Assembly (NCBI GenBank): GCA_031257735.1
Contig: JAIROC010000261.1
Coordinates: 1-6,578, forward strand
Length of the DNA stretch: 6,578 nucleotides
DNA from: Bacteroidales bacterium
Lineage (GTDB): Bacteria; Bacteroidota; Bacteroidia; Bacteroidales; WCHB1-69
Reading direction: 5' to 3'
Shown: positions 1 to 6,536 of the stretch, in pieces
How positions within the stretch are numbered: position 1 is the stretch's first letter
Layout of the letters: each line of letters opens with the position of its first letter
Notes under the pieces: generated by a model
The model's input: only the letters and a program-made list of their open reading frames with translations
Told to the model about the DNA's origin: nothing
Databases searched by the model: none
Position numbers and translations under genes: made by a program

Positions 1-203
1 ATAATTAAAGTACCGCCATCGTCACAAGTTACATATGCACCAGGCGCAGTACAATCGGTTTCCAAATAGAAAAGTTCCGATTGAAAAAAATCCATGAATA
101 AAAAAGGATCGGTTTCTAATCGCAATTCCAATTCTTGAATCGCAAACTCTGAATGAAGATTATCGTTTAAAGAAACGATGTCTTCTGCTAATTTCTTTCT
201 CAT
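1..203 (-). CDS. RiPP precursor-like peptide A (3' end cut by window edge)
   Basis: Partial gene: 67 codons are visible from the ATG at 203, and the reading frame is still open at the window edge. The N-terminal ~43 residues align without gaps to peptide B (6303-6536), with 32 identities, including the run IQELELRLETDP (22-33) and the FMD/FQSE motifs (36-43). This charged, probably helical stretch behaves like a leader that a maturase would recognise. The C-terminal part is different and shorter before the first Cys, with C51 and C60 spaced C-X8-C in the pattern CTxxGAxxxC shared with B. No double-glycine cleavage site, signal peptide or membrane segment is seen. It lies directly downstream of the radical SAM gene and has its own promoter, so it is probably a substrate of that enzyme. 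Start choice: it is the ATG that aligns with the ATG of B and follows the promoter leader. The family is not recognised; the precursor role is inferred from paralogy, small size and context. Confidence 0.8.
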   Translation of the reverse strand, partial: MRKKLAEDIVSLNDNLHSEFAIQELELRLETDPFLFMDFFQSELFYLETDCTAPGAYVTCDDGGTLI

Positions 204-295
204 ATTCAATATGTTAATACAATTTTACAATAAACATTATGCCTTAAATGGCGATACAAAGGTAATGCCTATTTTTTCGTCACACAAGTTAAATT
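204..295 (-). repeat. Duplicated promoter/leader segment, copy 1 (before peptide A)
   Basis: This ~92-base block aligns with 6092-6182 in the same orientation, at roughly 80% identity by eye with three 1-base gaps. It ends immediately before the ATG of peptide A, while the other copy ends two bases before the ATG of the membrane fusion protein. The block carries the -33 and -7 promoter boxes and the whole untranslated leader, so the duplication places both transcripts under near-identical start signals. No purine-rich Shine-Dalgarno sequence is present, as is usual for Bacteroidota. Confidence 0.85.
257..288 (-). promoter_or_regulatory. Bacteroides-type promoter for peptide A
   Basis: On the minus strand, CTTG (288-285) is followed after 20 bases by TACCTTTG (264-257). 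The second box matches the Bacteroidota -7 consensus TAnnTTTG exactly, and the first fits a -33 TTTG-like box with one mismatch. Transcription would start around 250, leaving a leader of about 45-50 bases before the ATG at 203. The box arrangement is conserved in the other copy of the repeat, which supports function. Confidence 0.75.
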
Positions 296-314
296 ATGTT
301 AAATTATGTTAAAT
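288..314. repeat. 10-bp tandem repeat (2.7 copies)
   Basis: The unit GTTAAATTAT occurs twice from 288, followed by seven more bases of a third copy. It covers the stop codon of the radical SAM gene (311-309) and abuts the -33 box of the peptide A promoter. The homologous segment at 6175-6182 has a single copy only, so the expansion is specific to this site. Confidence 0.85.
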
Positions 315-1706
315 GTCAGAACTTGCTAGCACATATGTGTTATATGCCCTATTTGCTGCGATTTTGAACATGACAGGAAAACTTTCACAAGTTTGAGTAT
401 ATCCATCGTTTTTAATTCTTTTGATAGTACATCCTCCATGACATAAAAAAGCATATTTACATACACTACATCTTTTCATGGTAGAAATGTTCATATTATG
501 CCATTTTGAGACTTCATTTTCATTCCATTGGATTACATCATTCGCATAATTCCCCAATATATATTGGGTATCACCAACAATTTCTAAACAACTATATATA
601 TTACCTACAGGATCAAATACGTAAGCTCCGCTTTGTGAACTACATCCTGTAGAATTGAGCGCTAACAATTTTTTAGCATTTATAGTTTTGTATAGGTTAT
701 TATACAACATATCTGACGGATGACATATATCTATCTTTTTTTCTACCAATCTCTGGTTTAATTCTTTAAAATCCATATATTGTATGCTTTCGTCAGCGGG
801 ATTCAAATCAGTTTCCTGCAACCATCCTACATAAACAGAAAATAGTTTTTCAAATTTATAATAGCCTAAATGTGCAAATATTTCCTTTAATTCAGGTATA
901 CTGTCAAGATTATTTTTATCGGTGTTTATTCTCACTATAACTTCAACACCTTGTTCTAAAGCCATTCCAATATTTTGTATTATTTTATCAAATGTTCTTC
1001 CATCTTGAAAATGTATACGTCTTTGATCATGCCATTCTTTCGTTCCATCAATAGTTATTTGCAAAGAATATATGAGATCAGGAGAAAGTAAATCTTTAAA
1101 TGCTTCTAAATCATATCCATTTGTAATTGCCTTAAACTTATATTTTAATGGATGTCCTTTTTCGACAATGTACTGAACAATATCTTTGTTTATTTTTAAT
1201 AAAGGTTCTCCGCCATATAATAAAATTTGTTTAACATTAAATTCTATATGTGGTCCGATTTTTTCCATTGCTTGATAAGCTTTATCTACCATTTCTTTGG
1301 TAAACGATTTTTTAATCCATTTTTGTCCCATTTGTGAAACCTGAGATTCGATACAATAACGGCATCTGAAATTACAATCATAAGAAGGGATAAAAATGAA
1401 ACTGCTAAATAGCTTATTACGTTTATGGTAAGCATTAGCCATACGAGCGACATACGCATGTTCTTCCTTTTTTGTTTTTGTTGTAATATATCCTCTTGAA
1501 AGTAATCTATTCCAAGTATTATCCGAGAAAGGAGCATTTTCTTTTAAAAGAGATTTGTTAGATTTCAAAAACGATAAGATTGTTTTGTTTGCTATATCTA
1601 TCGCTCCTGTATATCCATGTACTAACATAACCTTATCTTTCGTGTTTTCCAAATCAACAGAAATAGTGTAAGATGAGAATCTGTATTCATAAGAATCTGT
1701 ATTCAT
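309..1706 (-). CDS. Radical SAM/SPASM peptide maturase
   Basis: A 465-residue cytoplasmic enzyme expected to cleave S-adenosylmethionine and modify the neighbouring precursor peptides by radical chemistry. The cluster motif CX3CX2C is at C111, C115 and C118; the SAM-binding GGEP is at 165-168; and an anSME-like strand ITIDG followed by HDxRR lies at 218-230. The SPASM domain has the full seven-cysteine signature: C355-X12-G-X4-C373, then C413-X2-C416-X5-C422-X3-C426, then C440, enough for two auxiliary iron-sulfur clusters. Residues 1-100 form a separate domain containing HGYTGAIDIAN, typical of peptide maturases and possibly a leader-binding (RRE-like) module; that is inferred. The gene begins 25 bases after the permease stop, in the same operon. 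The ATG at 1706 is the only start giving the full N-terminus, because an in-frame TAG lies just upstream; the next in-frame ATG is M27. The start region is duplicated (1676-1706). The bond formed cannot be told from sequence; thioether to Cys is one option, carbon-carbon or ether crosslinks to aromatic residues are others. Confidence 0.93.
   Translation of the reverse strand: MNTDSYEYRFSSYTISVDLENTKDKVMLVHGYTGAIDIANKTILSFLKSNKSLLKENAPFSDNTWNRLLSRGYITTKTKKEEHAYVARMANAYHKRNKLFSSFIFIPSYDCNFRCRYCIESQVSQMGQKWIKKSFTKEMVDKAYQAMEKIGPHIEFNVKQILLYGGEPLLKINKDIVQYIVEKGHPLKYKFKAITNGYDLEAFKDLLSPDLIYSLQITIDGTKEWHDQRRIHFQDGRTFDKIIQNIGMALEQGVEVIVRINTDKNNLDSIPELKEIFAHLGYYKFEKLFSVYVGWLQETDLNPADESIQYMDFKELNQRLVEKKIDICHPSDMLYNNLYKTINAKKLLALNSTGCSSQSGAYVFDPVGNIYSCLEIVGDTQYILGNYANDVIQWNENEVSKWHNMNISTMKRCSVCKYAFLCHGGCTIKRIKNDGYTQTCESFPVMFKIAANRAYNTYVLASSDI
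1676..1706 (-). repeat. 15-bp direct repeat (period 16) over the maturase start codon
   Basis: ATGAATACAGATTCT occurs at 1706-1692 and again at 1690-1676 on the minus strand, separated by one T. Both copies carry an ATG. Only the upstream ATG is in frame with the radical SAM protein; the downstream ATG opens a frame that stops after 22 codons. Because the period is not a multiple of three, a change in copy number shifts the frame. Confidence 0.95.
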
Positions 1707-1731
1707 ATATATCTATTTTTTTTATTATTAA

Positions 1732-4155
1732 TTAATCATAATGTAATGCATCTACAGGAGAAAGTTGTGCAACTTTATATGCCGGATACCACGCGCTAAA
1801 GACTGAAAAGACAATCATAATCAATAACACTAATCCTATGCCGACAAGTTCGATATAACTGAAATCGTAAATGAACAAGGCAATAACGATACTAGGCAAA
1901 GCACTTGACAGAGTTAAAATCAGGCTTTCTTTCAATATCATGATTGTTAATCTAATTTTTGTTGCGCCAATAGCTCGTCTCAATGCTAATTCTGATTTTC
2001 GTTTTTCCGTATTAAGCCAAAATAAACCAAAAGAACCAATAAATCCGAAGATTAAGAAAAATAAGGTTGGGATACTTTGAGCAATCAAACCTGAAGTATT
2101 TTGAATAATTTGTTCTGCTTTATAACGTTCAAGATCAGACACTATAGGTTCAACAACTGTATTTGTTCCGATTCTTTTTTTAAACAAATCATAATATTCT
2201 TTTGTAAAATTATCTTTTTCGTTAATATCTGTTAGTCGCACGCTATAATAACTTGATGCTGTCATTGATTGTTGGGCAAATATAGATGCTGGAATTATAA
2301 AACCCATTTTGGATTCTTCAAAAATATTCTTTTTTAACCCTGATAATACACCTATTACTTGCATATCTCTTAAAAAGGTTGTGCAATGTATTTTTTTGCC
2401 AACAGCTTCAGTCCACCCGAGCGAATCGGCTAATTGGCGGGTAATGACACAAGGTGTAATCTCGTATTTATTGTCGGCAGAGAACCATTCGCCTTCGTCC
2501 AATGAAGGTTTCAACACTTTATATGTATCAGGGTCGGCAGCCATAAAATCAATTTCTATCTCTTTACCATCTGCTATTATAGTGCTTATCATTTCATCTG
2601 CAGAAGCTCCATAAGGCACGAAATTGTTATTTTTACTTATTGACTCAACATAAACTTTACGTTTTAAATCTTCAGTAATAGTTTTTAAATTGATAATGGT
2701 ATTCATAACATCCTGCCAATTGAAATCCTTATTCATTGCACTTGCAGCATATCCGAATATAAGGGTATTACTCGTATCTAATTTTCCAGGAGTTTTATAT
2801 AGGTCGACTTTTTTTAATACCGATATTATGCATATCATAAGTGTTAGAAACACAAATGCTTGTTCAATATATATACCTATAAAACGATTATATTTATTAT
2901 TTGTAAGTCGTTCACTGCCTATATCTCCCTTTAAAACTGCAGCAATACTTCGATTGGCAATTTTCCACGCTGGAATCCCTCCTGACATCATAGAAAAAAT
3001 GAGAGCAATGGGCAATACTTCTGTTATTATTACCCAATAATTCATTTTCCCTAATAGTTTACTTCCTTCTCCTATGCCATAATCCAGAAAATAAGTCTCT
3101 ACAATATGCAAAACAGGGAAAGAAAGTAGTAATCCGATCAATGTTCCGAATATAACCAGTAAAATGATTTCAAACATCAATTGGGAAAAAACTTGAATTT
3201 TCGACGCACCCAATGCTCTGCATATAGCTATTCCCACCGCTTGTTTGTCGGCATTTGCCATGTTTATAGTAATGATATTGACTGCAGGGATAATCAATAA
3301 CACAAATAACAGTACAATTATCCCATACTGGAAAATCCCCCCTCCCAACTGTGTAATTACCTGTTCTCTAACAGTTTGTAATTCAGCGGGTTCAATAATT
3401 TCTTTTTTTTGTTGTTTAAAATAATTTTGCAATGCGAACCAAAGATTTTCTTTCATTTCTTCAGTTGGCATGTTTTTAGGAAACATATATTCAATTTCAT
3501 AGTTCATCCATCCAGAAGGAATTCCTTTGTTGTATTTGTTAGGAACCCATATACCACTCCAATCGTTAGCTGCCAAAACCGAAAAATCTTCTACCACACC
3601 AATAATTTTATATGAATTTCCTTGAAATTCTATCTCTTGGTCAATTGCTGACTCGGGAGAGCCAAAATATCTCAATGCATTATTCTCTTTGATAATTGCA
3701 ACAGGATGAGATGCTCCATAATCTATATCAGTAAATGGTCGTCCGACAATAAAATTATATTTTTTCACTAACCAATAATCAGAATTAACGAAATTGATAA
3801 CTACGGTTTTCAATTGCCCATTTATAATAGGATTGACTGATTCAGCATGTGAAATACCACATAGTTCGTATCCTTTTACCATTGAATTTAATTGAAGAAC
3901 ATCTTGTTCTGTGAAATAATATTTTTTATTCCAGACATGTTTAGGACCTATATCTCCATATAAAAATTCTATTTTGATAGTTTTGTCAGCATTTACAAGA
4001 GGTGGTTCACTATTTGTTACAGCATAAGTCAGTTGCAAAAGAATAATAATAAATACGAAAGTAAGAGCCGTACCAAATACGCAAAATAAGGAATATGCCT
4101 TATTTTGCAAAATATTGTAAACTGCTGTGTGTATATAGACCGAAAGAATATTCAT
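1732..4155 (-). CDS. ABC transporter permease, duplicated FtsX/MacB type
   Basis: An 807-residue inner-membrane protein of the MacB/FtsX (type VII) superfamily in its double form, which is common in Bacteroidota. Likely membrane segments lie near residues 22-43, 275-297, 326-348, 373-393, 430-447, 691-713, 739-761 and 768-789. Large extracytoplasmic domains fill ~45-270 and ~450-690. Each half has the FtsX coupling segment: AVGIAICRALGASK (306-319) and SELALRRAIGATK (721-733). Each half also closes with a MacB-like tail: IPAWKIAN (394-401) and WYPAYKVAQLSPVDAL (789-804). It has no ATPase domain and therefore depends on the ATPase gene 7 bases upstream. MacB-type proteins drive export by mechanical transmission to a periplasmic adaptor and do not pump directly across the membrane. 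Here the cargo is inferred to be the modified peptide; self-protection by efflux is an alternative. No peptidase domain is seen. Confidence 0.93.
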   Translation of the reverse strand: MNILSVYIHTAVYNILQNKAYSLFCVFGTALTFVFIIILLQLTYAVTNSEPPLVNADKTIKIEFLYGDIGPKHVWNKKYYFTEQDVLQLNSMVKGYELCGISHAESVNPIINGQLKTVVINFVNSDYWLVKKYNFIVGRPFTDIDYGASHPVAIIKENNALRYFGSPESAIDQEIEFQGNSYKIIGVVEDFSVLAANDWSGIWVPNKYNKGIPSGWMNYEIEYMFPKNMPTEEMKENLWFALQNYFKQQKKEIIEPAELQTVREQVITQLGGGIFQYGIIVLLFVLLIIPAVNIITINMANADKQAVGIAICRALGASKIQVFSQLMFEIILLVIFGTLIGLLLSFPVLHIVETYFLDYGIGEGSKLLGKMNYWVIITEVLPIALIFSMMSGGIPAWKIANRSIAAVLKGDIGSERLTNNKYNRFIGIYIEQAFVFLTLMICIISVLKKVDLYKTPGKLDTSNTLIFGYAASAMNKDFNWQDVMNTIINLKTITEDLKRKVYVESISKNNNFVPYGASADEMISTIIADGKEIEIDFMAADPDTYKVLKPSLDEGEWFSADNKYEITPCVITRQLADSLGWTEAVGKKIHCTTFLRDMQVIGVLSGLKKNIFEESKMGFIIPASIFAQQSMTASSYYSVRLTDINEKDNFTKEYYDLFKKRIGTNTVVEPIVSDLERYKAEQIIQNTSGLIAQSIPTLFFLIFGFIGSFGLFWLNTEKRKSELALRRAIGATKIRLTIMILKESLILTLSSALPSIVIALFIYDFSYIELVGIGLVLLIMIVFSVFSAWYPAYKVAQLSPVDALHYD

Positions 4156-4162
4156 AATTTTT

Positions 4163-4828
4163 TCAATTTACAAGTTTACCATCTAAAAAGCGAATAATGC
4201 GGGTAGTTTGTTCAGCAATTTTTTCGTCATGAGTTACCATAACAATCGTAACGCCGCTTTTATTTAGTTCTTTAAGGATATTGATAATTTCAATACCCAT
4301 TTTACTGTCCAAATTTCCTGTAGGTTCATCTGCGAGAATGATTTCAGGGTATCCCATTAAAGACCTTGCAATAGCAACACGCTGACTTTGTCCACCAGAC
4401 AACTGTGCTGGATAATGTTTTTGCCTGTGAGATAATCCAACTATTTCCAAAACTTCTTGTGCTCGTTTTTTTCTATCGAAAAGAATCTTTCCACTGCGGT
4501 AAGTCATTGGAAGTTCTACATTACTTTGTACAGTAAGTGAAGGTATTAAATGAAAGTTCTGAAAAATAAAGCCTAATTTCTGGTTGCGTAAAGAGGCAAG
4601 TTGTTTGTCACTCATACCGTTGACATTGACACTTTCGATTCGTAATATCCCACTTGTCGGCTCATCTAACAGTCCGATTATGTTCAACAAAGTTGATTTT
4701 CCGCATCCTGAAGGACCCATAATAGAAACAAATTCTCCGCTTTTAATAGTGAGATTAATATTACTTAATGCATGAGTTTCCACGTCTTTTGTGTAATAAA
4801 TCTTGTTTATTGTTTCAAGTTCTATCAT
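4163..4828 (-). CDS. ABC transporter ATP-binding protein (MacB/LolD type)
   Basis: A 221-residue complete nucleotide-binding subunit of the size of LolD-type ATPases. Visible motifs are Walker A GPSGCGKST (38-46), Q-loop Q90 in IFQNFHLIPSLTV, signature LSGGQSQR (143-150), Walker B IILADEP with catalytic E168, D-loop GNLDS (171-175) and switch H200 in VTHD. All catalytic residues are present, so it should be active. It starts 16 bases after the membrane fusion protein stop and ends 7 bases before the permease, and is its obvious partner: ATP hydrolysis here powers the permease. An ATG in a homopolymer-poor AT-rich context is used, with no clear Shine-Dalgarno. Sequence alone does not tell which substrate is moved. 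Confidence 0.96.
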   Translation of the reverse strand: MIELETINKIYYTKDVETHALSNINLTIKSGEFVSIMGPSGCGKSTLLNIIGLLDEPTSGILRIESVNVNGMSDKQLASLRNQKLGFIFQNFHLIPSLTVQSNVELPMTYRSGKILFDRKKRAQEVLEIVGLSHRQKHYPAQLSGGQSQRVAIARSLMGYPEIILADEPTGNLDSKMGIEIINILKELNKSGVTIVMVTHDEKIAEQTTRIIRFLDGKLVN

Positions 4829-4844
4829 ATTTTCAATATTTTAT

Positions 4845-6089
4845 TCATTTGAGCACTATCTTATCTTCATTTTTATATTGGGACATATCAGTCATTATAA
4901 CAATATCGCCTTTATTTAATCCATTGATTATTTCTATTTTTTCATAACTATTTTCTCCAAGAGTAACTTTCCGTTTATATGCTGTTTTATCAATAATTGT
5001 CCAAATGTCATATAAACCGGGGCCATGATAAAAAGAACGATTTTCCATTCTTAGTACATCATCTTTGATTGCAGAAATAACATGCACATCAACTTTTAAG
5101 CCTGTACGTAATTTTTCATGATCATTTTTAGTTAAAGTTACAATAAAGTTAATCATGCCATTTTCAACAGAAGGAATAACATTACCGACATTTCCTTCTA
5201 ATTTGTCTTGTCCTATTTGCACAATCACTTTAGCTCCTGTTGATACTCTTTCTGCATAAATATCCACTATATTAGCATTTATTTTAAAATTTTTCAAATC
5301 AGAAAGAATTACGATTTTTTCACCTTGAGCAACTTTTGCACCTATTTGATCATTAACCCATATTAGTGTTGCAGAATATGGAGCTAATATTTTTGCTTCT
5401 GTCATTGTTTTTGTCATTAATTCAATATTTTTAAGCGCAATATGGTAGTCTATTTGCAGTACATTGATATCATGTTGTTTCGCAGACTTTTGATTTTCAT
5501 ATCTCAATTTAAATTGCTTCAATTGCAATTGTTGTATATTTAGATCTAATTCACCTTGCGTTATTTTATCCTGTGTGCTTCCACCTATAGTAGCTAGCAA
5601 TTTTTCTTCATCTAATAATTTTTTCAATCTTTGTAATTTCATTTCATCAATTTGAATTTGTATCTCCATATCTACAAGTTCTCTTTTGACATTAGCTACT
5701 AATTGGTCTAATTTGCTTTTTTTGATCATTAATTCATTATTTAATTTTTCAAACTCTGTATTAGTCGCCTCTAAATCTAATTGAAGAATAGGATCTCCTT
5801 TATCAAGTAACTCACCTGATGTTTTATATGCTTTAAGAATTTTAGAAGAAATAGGAGAAGTTATGATTTCTTCATACAATGGGACGACTTTACCTGTAGC
5901 GGTTACGGTTATGTCTAATGAACCACTGTCAACTATTGATGTAGATAATTTATTCAAATCAATTGATGGACGAAAAATATTCACTATAGTACTGACAACA
6001 GCAATAACAATAATAGAAATAATACTAACTCGAAAAATTAATTTTCTTTTTCGTTTTTTAATAATTTCTATTGATATTTGTTTGTCCAT
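4845..6089 (-). CDS. HlyD/MacA-type periplasmic adaptor (membrane fusion protein)
   Basis: A 414-residue adaptor. A basic N-terminus (KKRKRK, 11-16) precedes one membrane anchor at about 17-39, giving a short cytoplasmic tail and a periplasmic body. A first lipoyl half follows (about 66-105, with GELLDKGDPILQLD), then a long coiled-coil hairpin (about 106-235) rich in Leu, Lys, Glu and Gln. The second lipoyl half (about 233-265, ILAPYSATLIW ... GAKVAQGEKIVILSDL) and the beta-barrel and membrane-proximal regions (about 267-414) complete the fold. The hairpin normally docks onto a TolC-like outer-membrane channel, which is not encoded in this window. First gene of a tight four-gene operon with its own promoter just upstream; the duplicated promoter segment ends two bases before this ATG, which supports the start. 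It is anchored by a helix, not a lipid, as no lipobox Cys is seen. Confidence 0.94.
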   Translation of the reverse strand: MDKQISIEIIKKRKRKLIFRVSIISIIVIAVVSTIVNIFRPSIDLNKLSTSIVDSGSLDITVTATGKVVPLYEEIITSPISSKILKAYKTSGELLDKGDPILQLDLEATNTEFEKLNNELMIKKSKLDQLVANVKRELVDMEIQIQIDEMKLQRLKKLLDEEKLLATIGGSTQDKITQGELDLNIQQLQLKQFKLRYENQKSAKQHDINVLQIDYHIALKNIELMTKTMTEAKILAPYSATLIWVNDQIGAKVAQGEKIVILSDLKNFKINANIVDIYAERVSTGAKVIVQIGQDKLEGNVGNVIPSVENGMINFIVTLTKNDHEKLRTGLKVDVHVISAIKDDVLRMENRSFYHGPGLYDIWTIIDKTAYKRKVTLGENSYEKIEIINGLNKGDIVIMTDMSQYKNEDKIVLK

Positions 6090-6091
6090 AT

Positions 6092-6182
6092 ATTCAGCAT
6101 GTTATACAATTTTATAATAAATGTTATGCCACAAATGACGATACAAAAGATACTGCTTATTTTCCGTTATGCAAGTTAAATT
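6092..6182 (-). repeat. Duplicated promoter/leader segment, copy 2 (before the export operon)
   Basis: Counterpart of 204-295 in the same orientation. The best conserved stretches are the leader part near the start codon (TTATAAAATTGTATAACAT compared with a near-identical run in copy 1), the TTTGTATCG just after the -7 box, and the AATTTAACTTG at the -33 side. Similarity fades beyond 6182. Confidence 0.85.
6144..6175 (-). promoter_or_regulatory. Bacteroides-type promoter for the export/maturation operon
   Basis: On the minus strand, CTTG (6175-6172) is followed after 19 bases by TATCTTTTG (6152-6144). The second box has one extra base compared with TAnnTTTG. However, the distance from the TTG of the -33 box to the TTTG is 24 bases, exactly as in the peptide A promoter. 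The extra T may weaken it relative to the peptide A copy. The leader to the ATG at 6089 would be about 45-50 bases. Confidence 0.6.
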
Positions 6183-6197
6183 GAAATAAACATCAAG

Positions 6198-6221
6198 GGT
6201 CTCGAACTGTCGTTCGAAACC
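6198..6221 (-). terminator. Strong inverted repeat: partial terminator/attenuator or operator
   Basis: GGTTTCGAAC - GACA - GTTCGAGACC on the minus strand gives a 10-bp stem with one G-U wobble and a 4-base loop. It is 81 bases downstream of the peptide B stop and 22 bases upstream of the -33 box of the operon promoter. The 3' flank (CTTGATGTTTATTTC) is T-rich but broken, so it is not a classical intrinsic terminator. It could limit read-through from peptide B into the transporter genes, making more precursor than enzyme. Its core TCGAAC/GTTCGA is also symmetric enough to be a binding site for a dimeric regulator. Confidence 0.55.
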
Positions 6222-6302
6222 GATTGTCGGGGTTTGGATGTGGAGTTTGTATTTCTCTTTTTTTATAATGTCTTCCATGGCGCATCATATAATTGTACTT
6301 CG

Positions 6303-6536
6303 TTAATTGTAAATAGTTGGACAAATAACTAAAGTAGCTCCTTCAGTACAATGGAGATGTGCACCTGCAACAGTACATGCGTAAAAAATATCGGTTTCAG
6401 CCCATACTTCCGATTGGAATAAATCCATAAATAATAGAGGATCGGTTTCCAACCGTAACTCCAACTCCTGAATTGTAAATTCAGAATGCGTCTTCTCATT
6501 TAAAGAAATAATCTCTTCTGTTTTTTTCTTTTCCAT
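6303..6536 (-). CDS. RiPP precursor-like peptide B (77 residues, complete)
   Basis: A small protein with a conserved leader-like region (1-43, near-identical to peptide A, with IQELELRLETDP at 22-33 and FQSE at 40-43) and a divergent C-terminus. The C-terminal part has aromatic residues (W46, F51, Y52), C54, C63 and C72 in an exact C-X8-C-X8-C pattern, and ends in CPTIYN. The two nine-residue units CTVAGAHLH and CTEGATLVI look alike. The ATG at 6536 is chosen because it aligns with the start of peptide A; the frame stays open to the window edge through a TTG at 6578, but that extension has no counterpart in A. It has no signal peptide and no GG site, so the cleavage point is not visible. It sits upstream of the exporter and maturase genes and is probably modified and exported by them. 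Lanthionine chemistry is possible from the Thr/Cys content, but no lanthipeptide enzyme is nearby. Family not recognised. Confidence 0.82.
   Translation of the reverse strand: MEKKKTEEIISLNEKTHSEFTIQELELRLETDPLLFMDLFQSEVWAETDIFYACTVAGAHLHCTEGATLVICPTIYN

Noticed and set aside
1286..1537. 83-codon minus-strand ORF inside the radical SAM gene
   Set aside because: Out-of-frame shadow of a gene whose own frame carries all catalytic motifs.
1871..3615. Several plus-strand ORFs of 68-116 codons antisense to the permease
   Set aside because: They are antisense shadows with no recognisable domains, and lie opposite conserved FtsX coding sequence.
6102..6278. Minus-strand ORF of 58 codons starting MEDIIKKEKYKLHI between peptide B and the adaptor gene
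   Set aside because: It runs through the inverted repeat and the whole operon promoter and leader, ends inside the leader, and has no resemblance to the precursors. The promoter segment's other copy does not keep the frame. Probably chance, though its upstream half cannot be excluded.
6303..6536. Lanthipeptide precursor
   Set aside because: The Thr/Cys content would allow lanthionines, but no LanB, LanC, LanM or similar enzyme is present, while a SPASM radical SAM enzyme is.
6303..6536. Darobactin-like precursor
   Set aside because: Gene content is similar, but the C-terminus has only one Trp (W46) and no W-x-W core.
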